Below are positions 21,440 to 32,684 of a stretch of 64,000 nt of DNA, piece by piece (position 1 is the first letter of the stretch; the number at the start of each line of letters is the position of its first letter). A model generated the notes under the pieces. That model was given only the letters and a program-made list of their open reading frames with translations. It was not told where the DNA came from and ran no database searches. Origin of the DNA: Cephalotus follicularis (lineage: Eukaryota; Streptophyta; Magnoliopsida; Oxalidales; Cephalotaceae); assembly GCA_001972305.1 (NCBI GenBank), contig BDDD01000342.1, positions 400,295-464,294 on the forward strand, read 5' to 3'. The position numbers were made by a program, and so were the translations under genes.

Positions 21440-24400
21440 AGTACATCTCCCTCATGATGATCCAATGGTACTGGTGGAATTCTTCACTATGAAGAGGATT
21501 CTCATTGATAGCAAGAGCTCGGCAGATATCCTGTACAAGCATGTATTTGATCAACCGATGATACCGACTGATTAGCTCAGGCCCGTGAAAACCCCACTGG
21601 TGGGCTTTACAGGGGAGATGGTCCATCCTCTAGGATCCATCGACCTGTCTGTAGTTGCAGACACGGCCCCGCGTCAGACCCAGGTGCAGATAACATTCCT
21701 GGTAGTGGACACACCAAGCCCGTACAATGCCATAATCGAGCGACTAGGTTTGAACCTAATGGAGGCAATAGTGTCCACGAGACACTTGGTGATGAAATTC
21801 CCAACAAGATTTGGGGTGGGGGAAGTCCGTGAAGACCAACAGGTGGCAAGGCAGTGCTACAAAACTACCATAATGGATAAAGGGAAGGAAAAATTACTTC
21901 CCATTACAAATGTGGAGCTCATAGGGGATGTGGATCCCGAGCGACTACAGTCTGTTGAAGAAGTGTTACAAGTGCCCTTGGAGGAGGGCAATGAAGAAAG
22001 AATTATCCAAGTCGGCTCACAACTTGGAGAGGTGGAGAAAGAGGAACTTATAACGTTTCTCAGAAATAATAAAGATGTATTTGCTTGGTCGGCAGAGGAG
22101 GTCCCTGGGATCAGCCCAGAGGTAATGGTGCACAAGCTAAGCGTGGATCCTATGAGGCCTCCGACCAGGCAAAAGAAAAGGAACTTCGCTCCGGAGAGGC
22201 AGCAGATAATAGCCGAGGAGGTGAGCAAGCTATTACAAGCGGGGTTCATCAGGGAAGTGCACTATTCTGACTGGCTGGCGAACCCGGCCCTAGTCAAGAA
22301 AGAAAATGGCAAGTGGAGGATGTGTATCGACTTCACAGACCTCAACAAAGCTTGTCCCAAGGATCACTTCTTTCTCCTGAAGATTGATCAGTTAGTAGAT
22401 ACAACCTCGGGATATAGAATGTTAAGCTTCTTGGACGCATACTCGGGGTACAATCAAATCCCCATGTATGGGCCCGACGAGAACAAGACAGCCTTTATCA
22501 CTGACAGAGGCATTAACTGCTACAAAGTCATGCCCTTTGGATTAAAGAATGCTGGGGAGAACTACCAATGGTTGGTCAACAAGATCTTTGAACCTCAAAT
22601 CGAGAAAAACATGGAGATTTACATTGACGACATGCTCGTCAAGACGCCAACAAGGAGCCCCCACATTAAAGACTTGGAGGAAACTTTTGGAGTGTTAAGG
22701 AGATATAAAATGAAGCTCAATCATTCTAAGTGTACTTTTAGGGTTATCTCTGGCAAGTTCCTCGGGTTCATGGTATCAAGCAGAGGAATAGAGGCCAACC
22801 CGGAGAAGATTTCAAGGTAAAGAGCATGAGGCCTCCTCAGACCATCAGTGATATACAGAAGCTAAATGGCAGAATAGCATCCCTGAGCAGATTTGTTTCA
22901 AAATTGGCAGAGAAGTGCCTCCCTTTCTTCAAGGTATTGAGAGATCCTACGGGATTCTCATGGTCGGATGAATGTCAAGTAGACTTCGACAAGTTGAAGG
23001 AATACCTGGCTTCCCCTCCTCTGATATCAAAACTTAAGGATGGGGAAGACTTGTATTTGTATCTTACGGCAACAACGGGCGCGGTGAGTGCAGTGCTTGT
23101 CCGAGAAGAGGAGAAAATTCAAAGGGCATTGTACTATGTCATCAAGGCCCTAAATGATGCCAAGGGGAGGTATCCTGAGGTTGAGAAATACGCTTATGCT
23201 CTGATTATAGCGGCGAGGAAGCTAAGGCTGTACTTCCATGATCATACTATCAAGGTCTTATCCGACCAACCACTAAGACAAGTCCTAGCAAAGCCAGACC
23301 TCTCGGGAAGGCTAGTCAAGTGGTCGGTCGAATTAGGCGAGTATGACGTAAAGTTTGAAGCCAAACCAGTAATAAAATCACAGATCTTGACCGACTTTGT
23401 AGGAGATCATACACTTACGGAGTGTATGGAAGAAGACACCTCTAAAGAAGAGAAGGGATTATGGAAGTTGTCTGTGGATGGCTCATCCTGCGTCTCCGGC
23501 AGTGGAGCAGGATTGGTGTTAACAAGTCAAGATGGGTAGACCCTAGAGTATACTCTGAGATTCGGGTTCAAGGCCACAAACAATGAGGCCGAGAGGCAAG
23601 CTCTGATCATTGGGCTGACAATTGAGAAGCACTTGGTAGTTCAAAAAATATAAGCCTCCAATGATTCTCAGCTACTAGTTGGTCTGGTTAATGGGGAGTA
23701 TGAAGTCAGAGAAGACTCCATGGAAAAGTACCTAGCACATGTTCAAAACTTAAAGTCGGCTTTCCATGTGTTTAGAGTCTTGAAAGTACCCAGAGCAGAA
23801 AACGCATAAGCATACCAGTTGTCCAAGTTAGCAACAGCGGAGGAGTTACATAAAAATCAAACCGTGCTGATAGACTATCTGGACACGCCCACCATTTTAG
23901 GAGTATACGTGATGGACATAGATGTACCACAGGAGATAAACTAGATGACTCCATTTATCAACTGGCTAAGGAATGGAATTTTGCCTGAGGACCCCTCAGA
24001 GGCGAGGAAACTTGTATACAGAGCAAACAGATACCAGCTCCGAGACGGGATCATCTACAAGAGGTCATTTTCTTTTCCTTGGATGAGGTGTATGACTCCC
24101 CTAGAGGCTGATTATGCTCTAAGGGAAGTTCGTGAAGGGGTATGTGGCAATCACATGGGGGGCAGAACCTTGTTCCACAAATTATTGAGGCAGGACTATT
24201 TTTGGCCGATCATGCACCAGGATGCCATAAACTTCATGAGAAAGTGTAATAGGTTCCAGATGAATGCCAATATAAGTAGGAGACCCTCAGAACCTTTGAC
24301 ATCTATCACAGCCCCTTGGCCCTTTGCGCAGTGGGGGATGGACTTTGTCGGACCATTACCAGCGACAACAGGGCAGAGGAAGTTCCTCACTGCGACAGTA

Positions 24401-25060
24401 GACTATTTCACCAAATGGGTAGAAGCAGATCCTCTGGCCACAATCACAGAGAAGAACACGGAGAGCTTTGTATGGAAATCAATCATCTGTAGATTCAGAG
24501 TCCCGAGAGTAATAGTCTCAGATAATGGGAAGTAGTTTGATTGTCAAGCTTTCCGTGATTTTTGTAAAGAATGAAGAATAGAGCATAGGTTAGCCTCGGT
24601 AGCCTACCCCCAGAGTAATGGTCAAGCCGAGGTGATCAACAGAGAAATCATCTCGGGTTTGAAGAAGTGCCTTGAGGATAGAAAATGAAGATGGACAGAG
24701 GAGCTACCAAGTGTACCGTGGGCTTATAGAACCACTCGTCGGACTACAACTGGTGAGTCCTCATACAGCCTTTGTTTTAGAGCAGAAGCTATGATACAGG
24801 TGGAGACTGATGTCCAATCACCAAGAGTTGTGAATTTCAATGAAGAAAATAATGAAGAAGGGCTGAGGACCCTCCTCGACTTAGTGAAAGAACTTAGGGA
24901 TAAGGCAGCCATCAAAGTTGTAACCTACCAACAGAGGGTGAGCCGTTACTACAATAAAAGGGTAAACCCCCCGACCACTAAGGGAAGGAGACCTCGTCCT
25001 ACGCAACTCAGCCATTGCAGATTTGACCGGTACCAGAGAAAAGCCAGCCCCTAATTAGGA
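21440..25060 (+). pseudogene. pol remnant of the Tat element
   Basis: Domains in order: aspartic protease at about 21480-21850 (ILIDSKSSADIL word); reverse transcriptase at about 22080-22820 (PALVKKENGKWRMCIDFTDL, MPFGLKNAG, YIDDMLVK); Ty3-type RNase H at about 22900-23400; a second, archaeal-type RNase H at about 23460-23770 (LSVDGSS, ATNNEAE); integrase at about 23950-24950 with its HHCC-like zinc region, the WGMDFVGPLP catalytic word and SDNG. Broken by several interruptions. Confidence 0.88.
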
Positions 25061-26212
25061 AGGAAAATACAAGGTCAAGACAGTGCTCTGCCTCGGAACA
25101 TTCCAATTTGAAACTCTGGGGGCAGGGAGATTCCCAGAGTTTAGAATGCCGAACATCTGAGGAAGTACTACCAATGATTTTTTGTAAGTTGTACAAAATT
25201 CAAAATGTCAATAAAGTTGAATTTTTTCATCAAAAAATGTGTGCAAAGATCATAATTCCAAGTTTGCAAGGGACCGGAGGCCCAATGTTCATGTCCTTAA
25301 ACCTCTGAACAGCCGCCGATCAACTCCCTCAACTAAGAAGCCTTAATATAAGTGTGTCCGACCATGCTCCCAGGGGAGTGACCAAAACATACCAATGTCT
25401 CAATTTAACAAATACTCCTCCAGAGGAGCACCTTAATACTCCCCCCGAGGAGCACCCTAAGACTCCCCCCGAGGAGCACACTAAGACTCCTCCCAAGGAG
25501 CACCTAAGACCACATATACAAAAGACTTTTAGGGAAGCAACTAGACTCCCAAGGGAAAAAACATGGTTGGTATTTATTTACCCGACCGGACCAATATCGT
25601 GTCTTGAGAGGCGAATCCATAAGAACTCGTAATGATCAAGTTCGTTGGACTGAGCACTTTGAAACAAGCGTTCCTACGTGGACTGCGAGCTCAGGCGACC
25701 TAGCCTAGAATATAATGCGCTAGACGAGATCCTTCTCGGCAAACCCGTAAGAACTTGTCCGAGCAGACCTAAGACTTGGTCTGGGAACACGTAAGAACTT
25801 ACAAAGACTGAGTACTATTATATAAACGCCTTTGAAATAAGGTGTCCTAAGGGGACTACAAAACTTGGGTAATTAGGTCTGAAAATTGTAATGCCATAAT
25901 ATAAAGTCTATAAATTAAACTAAGTTAAAATTCCTAAGGGAATCATAAGTGCTCGGGTAGAGCTCAAGCATAGCATTCAAAGCAAAAAATAAAGCTTATA
26001 AAAGAGGCCCAAACCCTTCAACTTCAACGCAATGATGAACATTAATTTGAGAAATACAAAACGGAGGGAACGTTTGTCTTGTAGCGGTTATTGAACGACT
26101 TAGGCCAGGTGACCAGGCCCAACATGAGACTTTGATCCTCAGACAGTAAGCCCCGCTCAAAGCCATGCCACAAATGGTCCCCCTCCTCTGGTAAGCTCAG
26201 AGGATGGAGACC
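25061..26212 (+). other. non-coding 3' internal region of the Tat element
   Basis: No domain after integrase. It contains a 24-bp tandem repeat and ends in a purine-rich tract (AGAGGATGGAGA) close to the 3' LTR, which could be the polypurine primer site. Confidence 0.6.
25413..25507 (+). repeat. 24-bp tandem repeat, 4 copies
   Basis: The unit ACTCCCCCCGAGGAGCACCC plus TAAG is repeated four times with small changes. Each unit has a short inverted word (CTCC...GGAG). Confidence 0.9.
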
Positions 26213-26696
26213 TTCTACTTAAAGAATAGAGCCACGTGTCCTTGGGTCGTGACGCTAGATGTCCACCAGAGCTTCTGACACGTGGTCAGATGTTGCAATT
26301 TGAAGTAATAACGCGTCATAACGCATAATGGCATGTTGGCACCGAATCCGGTGGAGATCAGGGAAATGCCCAAAATCCTTAGCATTTCCATAGGGGATAC
26401 ACATCAACTCTGAAATTCATGCTTAACAGTTATAATCCAGCCCTATAAATACAAGAATCAACGACTATACACATGTCAGACATTTTTACACACAAAAGTA
26501 CATAAAATTCCTGTGCATTGCCTAACTTAAGCATCGGAGTGTCCCCGGGAGAAAACCCTCCTGGACCTTTGTAATGTTTGCTTTACTTGTGCAAGTACAG
26601 CATTCAAACCATCTTCTCGGAGTGATCAAACGTTTCTCTCAACAAATTAAAGTCCTTCACGCAGGATACTGTTGAGTAGAGATTTTTTGCATCAAC
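26213..26696 (+). repeat. 3' LTR of the Tat element
   Basis: 484 bp; about 91% identical to the 5' LTR with no net length change. It keeps the TATA word (CCCTATAAATACA) and both ACGTG-core words. Confidence 0.87.
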
Positions 26697-26701
26697 AAAA
26701 A

Positions 26702-28147
26702 ATTATACATATTAATATATTTTAAACAAATTAGTTATCATATGATCTTAATTATTCAATATTCAAATTTTTCTCTTAACTATTCAAAACTATTCAGTTG
26801 TTTATTAGATTCAGTCATTTATCACTTAATACAAACAAATGCATTACATAATAATTCATTAACAAAATAATCAATATCTAAACTTATTTATTGAGTGACA
26901 AAATAAATAAATAAATATGTGTGTGAGTCATGTCTATATTTTAGTACTTATCGAGTCATATTGCCTGTGTAAGGCTAAAATAATATAATTACATTTTAGG
27001 AAAGCAGATTTCCTGCAGCACTTGGTGCTGCCTGTGCCGTCATATCAATATTTTTAAAAAAAAAACTAATTAAAACTCTGATCTGACGGTGCAGCATTTA
27101 GTACTACAGAGAAGGCAACACCAAGTACTGCAGGAAATTTGCTCTAACATTTTTGATGATTGAGTGCAAGGTGATTAGGATCATGATACCACATAGGACC
27201 GATAAAGGAGGTGAATGATCAGATCAATGATAGTAAGATCCTACAAACTAAATAAAAAAATCTCAAAAATAATTTAATTAAACATGTTACAACACAAATT
27301 AAGCTTTAGAGAATAACAAAAATACAACTAAAATATAACTATTGCATAACAAACCATTTGACTAAACAACATCAAAATAATTCACATACGGTGCGCTTGA
27401 CAATTAAAAGTTTTTTTGTTTTTTATTGTCTTTTTCAATTTAAAAAAAAACAAAAACACGTTTGCTAACATTGTTTATGTTTTCATGTGTTATGTGTTAT
27501 GTTTACAAATTTTAGTTTAAGAAATAGAAACACAATTTTGGTATTTCCAAATGTTCCGCAACAAAATATACGAGTAACAACTTAAAAGAATTTTTATTTT
27601 GTCCAATAATGCCTTTACAATTCACTAACAAAGTTATGAGACTCAGCCCAGCCCAACCGGTCCAACCGGTGACCCGAGGTTTACCGACCTGGGTCTTTTA
27701 TTAGACTATTTTGTCTAATAATATCATTACAATTCATTGTCGTAGTTATCGAACTCAGTTGGTCGGTCTGATCAGTAACCCGAAGTTGATCGATCATGGA
27801 GTTGACCGACTCAGGTCATTCATTAGACCAATTAGGTAATTAGATAGGTCAAAACTAATGTGACCCAGTTGACCTAGTTTGGACCAGACTTATCAGATTG
27901 GTGAATTGGTCAGAGCAAATCAATTTTTTTATTTTATTAGGGTAATGTTCTAAAAACCCCCGAGGTTTAAGGCGATGTACACTTTGGTTCAAAATTCGTT
28001 AACAAATTTGTATTTCAATGACACTTAGGTCCTTCTATCTTTACTGTTTTAAAAAGTTAAAAAAAAAAAGTTTCTTGACTATTCTTTTTTTACCTAATAA
28101 GACCTTAATACCTTTATTTGCAATTGCACACACACTAGCACCATTGT
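26702..28147. other. intergenic repeat-rich spacer
   Basis: AT-rich. It holds the short foldback MITE at 27004-27142 and, at 27640-27930, a diffuse repeat with words such as CCAACCGGTGACCCGAGG and its looser second copy (ATCAGTAACCCGAAGTTGATC), a type common in plant intergenic DNA. No gene was seen. Confidence 0.5.
27004..27142. repeat. short foldback MITE (139 bp)
   Basis: The left arm GCAGATTTCCTGCAGCACTT and the right arm GGCAACACCAAGTACTGCAG are inverted copies; 26 of 29 bases pair. The outer part of the left arm also folds on itself (GCAGCAC/GTGCTGC). No clear target duplication. Confidence 0.75.
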
Positions 28148-29160
28148 TGTAAGGACTCGAACCCCAATAACCCTAATTATTACATTGTTAGCATTCATGT
28201 TTACTGTTTTGCTAAACTAATATTGATTATATATATAAACTGATTGACTATACTAGAGTATTCAATACTCATTTATATGATATTTGTGATTGTTAAATGG
28301 CTCTTTTTAAGTATGAGGTAGTTTTACAAACTAATTAGAAAATTACAAAACCTTACCGTGCACTGAGACTCACTGAATCACTCCCTATATATAGCCTCAC
28401 CTACACCTCTCTCCCTCACACATTCTCTTCCGCCTGTCTCTCTCCCCCTCTCATTACCAAAACCCCATTTTCTTGAGCAAAACAACCGGTTGAAACTAGA
28501 AACTTTAGTTTCTCCTCCAATTTCTGATTTACCTATCTAGTTCAAGCTTCTAACTAATAGTTAGAGTTATCTACCTTAAATGCACCATGGATACACATGT
28601 TTATTAGTTTACTATATACATAAACTCATCTTTGAACTAATTGATTGAATATTAATTGAGAAATTGAGTTGTTGGTCAAAATTATGGATTTCTAACATAA
28701 ATAATGAATATGGTAATTTAATGGCCTAAAACCAGTTTAGAAGTGTTTAAAAGACGTTTTTAAACTTGCCTAAACCTTTTAAATGATTGAGTTTGAATTG
28801 GAACTGATCGGAGTTGGATTTAAGCTAAGAACTGCTGGGTTTGTTTCCTAGCACGTCGACGCCTTTAACTAAAGACGTCGACATGTTAATATTGATTGAG
28901 ACGAATAGTTTCTATCTTGTTTCCTAGTACATCGAAGCCTTCTCCCATAGACGTCGGCGTGTTTCCTTAAAAGTCTCTGCCTCTAAATTCCGACTCAGCA
29001 CGTCAATGCCTTCCTTTGAGCAATGCATGAATGAAGATCATTCAAAGAGACTTTCTAGTTCTTACGTAAATACCCTTGCAAATTTTCAACAATTTGTCAC
29101 ATCATCGTAGTATCTGAATGACTAAATCGTTCATGCCCAAGCATGATCAATGAATTTTGT
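28148..29160 (+). mobile_element. probable 5' fragment of a gypsy-type LTR
   Basis: It starts TGTAAGGACTCGAACCCC, has a TATATATA box at 28386-28393, a CT-rich stretch at 28405-28470 as in LTR leaders, and then a cluster of five GACGTCGACG-like words at 28851-29010. The order start, TATA, CT-rich leader, GTCGAC cluster matches the nested solo LTR read on its minus strand. The right end is not defined and no partner LTR lies in the window. A fossil; family assignment is inference. Confidence 0.5.
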
Positions 29161-29973
29161 GTTGATAATGTGTTATAATTGAAGAGAAAATTAAATATGG
29201 AAACAAAGACTTTAATATGAAAAAGGAAAAAAGAGAAAGAAATGATATTTTATTATTTCAATTATTCTATAAATTAAAAAGGATTAACCTATATAAATGT
29301 CGATGCACATAACTTAAATGTATAGACACTCTAATGAAGTGATTTATGATTAATATTTTTCAAATTCAACCGTTGACTTTGATATTATATCAATGTTGAT
29401 CACGCATGAAAATTTTTAAACCAAACGGATATCTATAGATATTTCTTTCAATAAGCTTATTTTTTATTCTATTTGAGTAAAGTATATAATGGTTACACTT
29501 TTTATGTGCAAATAAAATTATTAAAGATAATCAATTGACTTAAATTTGCATGCATGATCAAGACATATAAAACATCAAATCCAATGATTGAATTTGAAGA
29601 ATATTAATCACAAGTATGATAATTAAAGTGACTATGCACCTAAGTTAGGTACATTGACACAATATAAATAGGTTTTTTTCCAAATTAAATCATACATCTA
29701 TTTATAATAGAGAATTGTGAATATGTAAGATCACCTTAGGTGCAGGATCTAGTTTAAGTGCATGATCATTTAAAAATAATATGTTTACGATTTATATTTT
29801 ATAAAGTCAACGTTGCATTTGAAAATCTATATATGTAGATCATAGATGTAAAATTTTGAGCTAATTGAACTTATCAAACTATTTCATTTTCATGTAACAA
29901 TTTTAACGGCTAAGCTGATTTTTCGCACATGTAATTATAACAGTCAAAATTGTTATATTTAGATAAAATAGTT
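29161..29973. other. AT-rich spacer
   Basis: No gene and no element ends seen. Loose repeats of CACCTAAGTTAGGTAC and TCACCTTAGGTGCAGGATC suggest old MITE debris. Confidence 0.35.
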
Positions 29974-30199
29974 AGTGCTCGTTTAGTACTTCTTTTGGGT
30001 TGTCAAAATCATTTTTTGGCTCAAATTAACAACCCAACTGAGTTTGGATAAAATCATTTTTACTTTTTTTCCCGTGATTAAGCACTTTTTGGACTAGACA
30101 CAAATGTATTGATTGGGAAAGAGCTTTGCCAGCGCTTTTAATCGCAGTACTTTTAATCACAGTACTTTTGTGAAACACACAACTGTACCAAACATACCC
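29974..30199. repeat. GTTTGGTAC-type MITE (about 226 bp)
   Basis: The left end is GTGCTCGTTTAGTACTTC and the right end is TTGTGAAACACACAACTGTACCAAACATAC. These are inverted copies of a common GTTTGGTACTG terminus. Boundaries are approximate. Confidence 0.5.
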
Positions 30200-30202
30200 T
30201 TA

Positions 30203-30737
30203 ATGGGCGTTTGATTCGGGTCATTTTTTCATGAGAATGTAACATTCCTAGGATTGACATTCTCAGACATCTTATTCCTGAAAATGCCATTCCTATGATA
30301 ATGTTTGGTTTAACAATGTTGATTCTTAGGAATGTTTCATTCCAGTGTTTGGTTCAACATGGGAATGTGGTAGGAATTTATGTAAAAATCTCATAATACC
30401 CTTACATATATCATATTAAATTATAATAATTTACTTCTAAAAAACTATATAAATATACAATATATATATATATATATGACTTTTTAGAAAAATTAATTGA
30501 TTTGTCAGGTTATTGTATAATTAATTGATAAAGTGAGGAATAAAATAGTAATTTATTGTCTAATTCCATGAGAATATTGGATTCTCACCATTTTTTATGG
30601 GAATCACATTCTCATGTTTTATGGATAAGTGATTCCCATGAGAATGTAACATTTTCATGAATGTTTTATAATTTTCTGAACCAAACTTTGGCATCTATAA
30701 ACATTCCCATGAAAAATGTCCCGAACCAAACGCATCG
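30203..30737. mobile_element. MITE with 35-40 bp terminal inverted repeats (535 bp)
   Basis: Left end ATGGGCGTTTGATTCGGGTC; the reverse complement of the right end is CGATGCGTTTGGTTCGGGAC. Both continue into CATTTTTCATGNGAATGT. The element is flanked by TTA on both sides (30200-30202 and 30738-30740), which would suit a PIF/Harbinger 3-bp target duplication. No coding sequence; inside it repeats words like GGAATGTTTCATTCC. Confidence 0.75.
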
Positions 30738-30740
30738 TTA

Positions 30741-31660
30741 GTGTTCTTTTGGTACTGCTATTCAGTTGCCAAAATCACTTTTCAGACCTAAAAACAATAC
30801 CACTTAGGGTCTAGTTGGTACTGTTGTGTGTTTCACAAAAGTACTGTGTGAAACTACTGTGACTAAAAATGTTATAACAAAACTGAAAACTTTTTGTAAA
30901 TTCAACGACCGAAAGTACTTATGCGAACAAAAACAGTGAAAATGTGTTTGGTAAATATATCTTTGAAAGTGATGTATATATATGAAATGACTCAAATGAA
31001 CATAAAACTTTAAAAAGCATGAAAATGTTGGCCTATGAAATAAATGCTCCAGTTAATTAAAGAGAGTAAGGTATATTGTTATTAAATTATTGTGTTAAAT
31101 ACATGAAGACGTGAGTACATGAAAAACACTTTCTTAACTTATATATTTTTGTGTGGAAAAATATGTTTTTCTATAGTTGAAAATAAAAAACGATTTTGCC
31201 CAACTAAATTTGATTGTTTTTTATCAAATATTAAAATACTACTATTTTTGGGTCTAAAAAATGCTTTCATCAACTCTAAAGCAATACCAAATATGGGCTT
31301 AGTGTTTGGTAAATAAGAAAGCACTTTTGAAATAATGTTATTTATAACAATTAAAAAAAAAAAAGTATGTGAAAGCAACTGTTGAGATTATGACATATTA
31401 CACTTTTTAATTTAACTCAAAATAGTCTCAATGTCCCTTGTAGTTTCACTTCTTTTTGTTATGATATACGAACAGTTGTTTTTATTGTATTTTTTAGTTA
31501 CTATCTATAGCATTACCAACACTTTTATTTTTTATCTATGATTAAACACTTTTTTTACTGGACCTTATTGAAAAAGTGTCACAACACTTTTAAAATCGCA
31601 CTAATTTTAATCTCACTACTTTCACGTGGTTATTTTTGAAACACACCCATTCAATCAATT
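30741..31660. repeat. cluster of overlapping GTTTGGTACTG-type MITE remnants
   Basis: Left-end words occur at 30745 (TTCTTTTGGTACTGC) and 30815 (TCTAGTTGGTACTGTTG), and right-end-like words near 31300 (TGTTTGGTAAATAAG) and 31640 (TGAAACACACCC). This suggests two or more related elements inserted next to or into each other. AT-rich inside. Confidence 0.5.
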
Positions 31661-31715
31661 TTATATTACCTAGACATAAAAATTATCACTAAATTTATAA
31701 ATATAAATAATAAAA

Positions 31716-32684
31716 CGGTTTAATGAATATGCACGCAGCGCTCACCTAACGATTGTGAGCGCTGCGCAAAACGACTTCTCCACTTAAACGATAGGCTCTC
31801 GCCAAAACTTAAACCATTTCCATTTTCATACTATGTCTCTCTCAAACACTCTCCCATCTTCTCCTCTCTCTCCCCTTCCCTCTCTCTCTATCTCACGGCC
31901 CGATTCTGCAGAGAAGGAGACAACAAAAATCCTCCTCTTCGTCGTTTCTCCTTCTCTGACCCAACGAAACCCACCCCACCGACCCCCCGATGCATAAAGC
32001 CACCATCTTCTCCTCTCTCTCGAGACCACCGTCACAAAGCCACTGTCCTCTCCTCTCTCTCAAGAACAATACCCAGAACCCAGATCAAAACCACTAAGCC
32101 ACCATCGCGCTACCCACAACCACAACCACAAAGGCCAAAGCCACAATTGTGAAGTGGGTTCGATCTGGAGATAGTGGCTTCGATGTTGAAAGAGAAGGCG
32201 GTGGTGGATTTGATATGGGTACTGGCTTCAATATGGGTAGCGCAATTGTGGCTTTGGCCTTTGTGGTTGTGGTTGTGGTTGTGGGTAGCGCGATGGTGGC
32301 TTAGTGGTTTTGATCTGGGTTCTGGGTATTGTTCTCGAGAGAGAGGAGAGGACAGTGGCTTTGTGACGGTGATCTCGAGAGAGAGGAGAAGATGGTGGCC
32401 TTATGCATCGGGGGGTCGGTGGGGTGGGTTTCGTTGGGTCAGAGAAGGAGAAACGACGAAGAGGAGGATTTTTGTTGTCTCCTTCTCAGCGGAATCGGGC
32501 CGTCAGATAAAGAGAGAGGGAAGGGGAGAGAGAGAGGAGAAGACGGGAGAGTGTTTGAGAGAGACAGAGTATGAAAATGGAAATGGTTTAAGTTTTGGCG
32601 AGAGCGTATCGTTTAAGTGGAGAAGTCGTTTTGCGCAGCGCTCACAATCGTTAGGTGAGCGCTGCGTGCATATTCATTAAACCG
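31716..32684. mobile_element. 969-bp long-hairpin element with 434-bp arms
   Basis: The sequence from 31716 to 32149 is repeated in inverse orientation from 32242 to 32684. Reading both by eye I count about ten differences and no gap, so arms are near 98% identical, around a loop of about 92 bp. Each outer end carries its own smaller perfect stem, CGCAGCGCTCAC and GTGAGCGCTGCG with a 9-nt loop (31734-31766 and 32634-32666). The arms read like a CT-rich plant leader (CCATCTTCTCCTCTCTCTC; CCCAGAACCCAGATCAAAAC) and contain no protein domain. It may be a Mutator-type TIR element that captured a gene leader, but no 9-bp target duplication was found. Transcripts from either side would form a long double strand. 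Confidence 0.85.

Larger units (their letters stand above)
15342..26696 (+). mobile_element. Ty3/gypsy LTR element, Tat lineage, broken, with nested insertions
   Basis: Two 484-bp direct LTRs bound the element, flanked by a possible AAAAA target duplication. Total length is 11.36 kb, about 7.5 kb without the two nested insertions. Parts in order: LTR, a tRNA-primer-like site (TTGGCGTCGTTTGTGGGAA) just after it, gag, aspartic protease, reverse transcriptase, RNase H, a second archaeal-type RNase H, integrase, a non-coding tail, LTR. The reverse transcriptase box YIDDMLVK and the doubled RNase H are marks of the Tat lineage of plant gypsy elements. The element is broken, with several interruptions across gag and pol besides the insertions, and cannot make its proteins. 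The LTRs differ at roughly 44 of 484 sites by my hand count, about 9%, which suggests an age of a few million years. Confidence 0.93.

Noticed and set aside
25405-25510. Possible CRISPR-like array because of evenly spaced 24-bp repeats
   Set aside because: The repeats are directly adjacent with no spacers and sit inside a plant retroelement, so it is an ordinary tandem repeat.
31826-32680. Open frames on both strands with Arg/Glu-rich proteins inside the hairpin
   Set aside because: They are mirror images of the same CT/GA-rich inverted arms and come from low-complexity purine runs, not from a gene.
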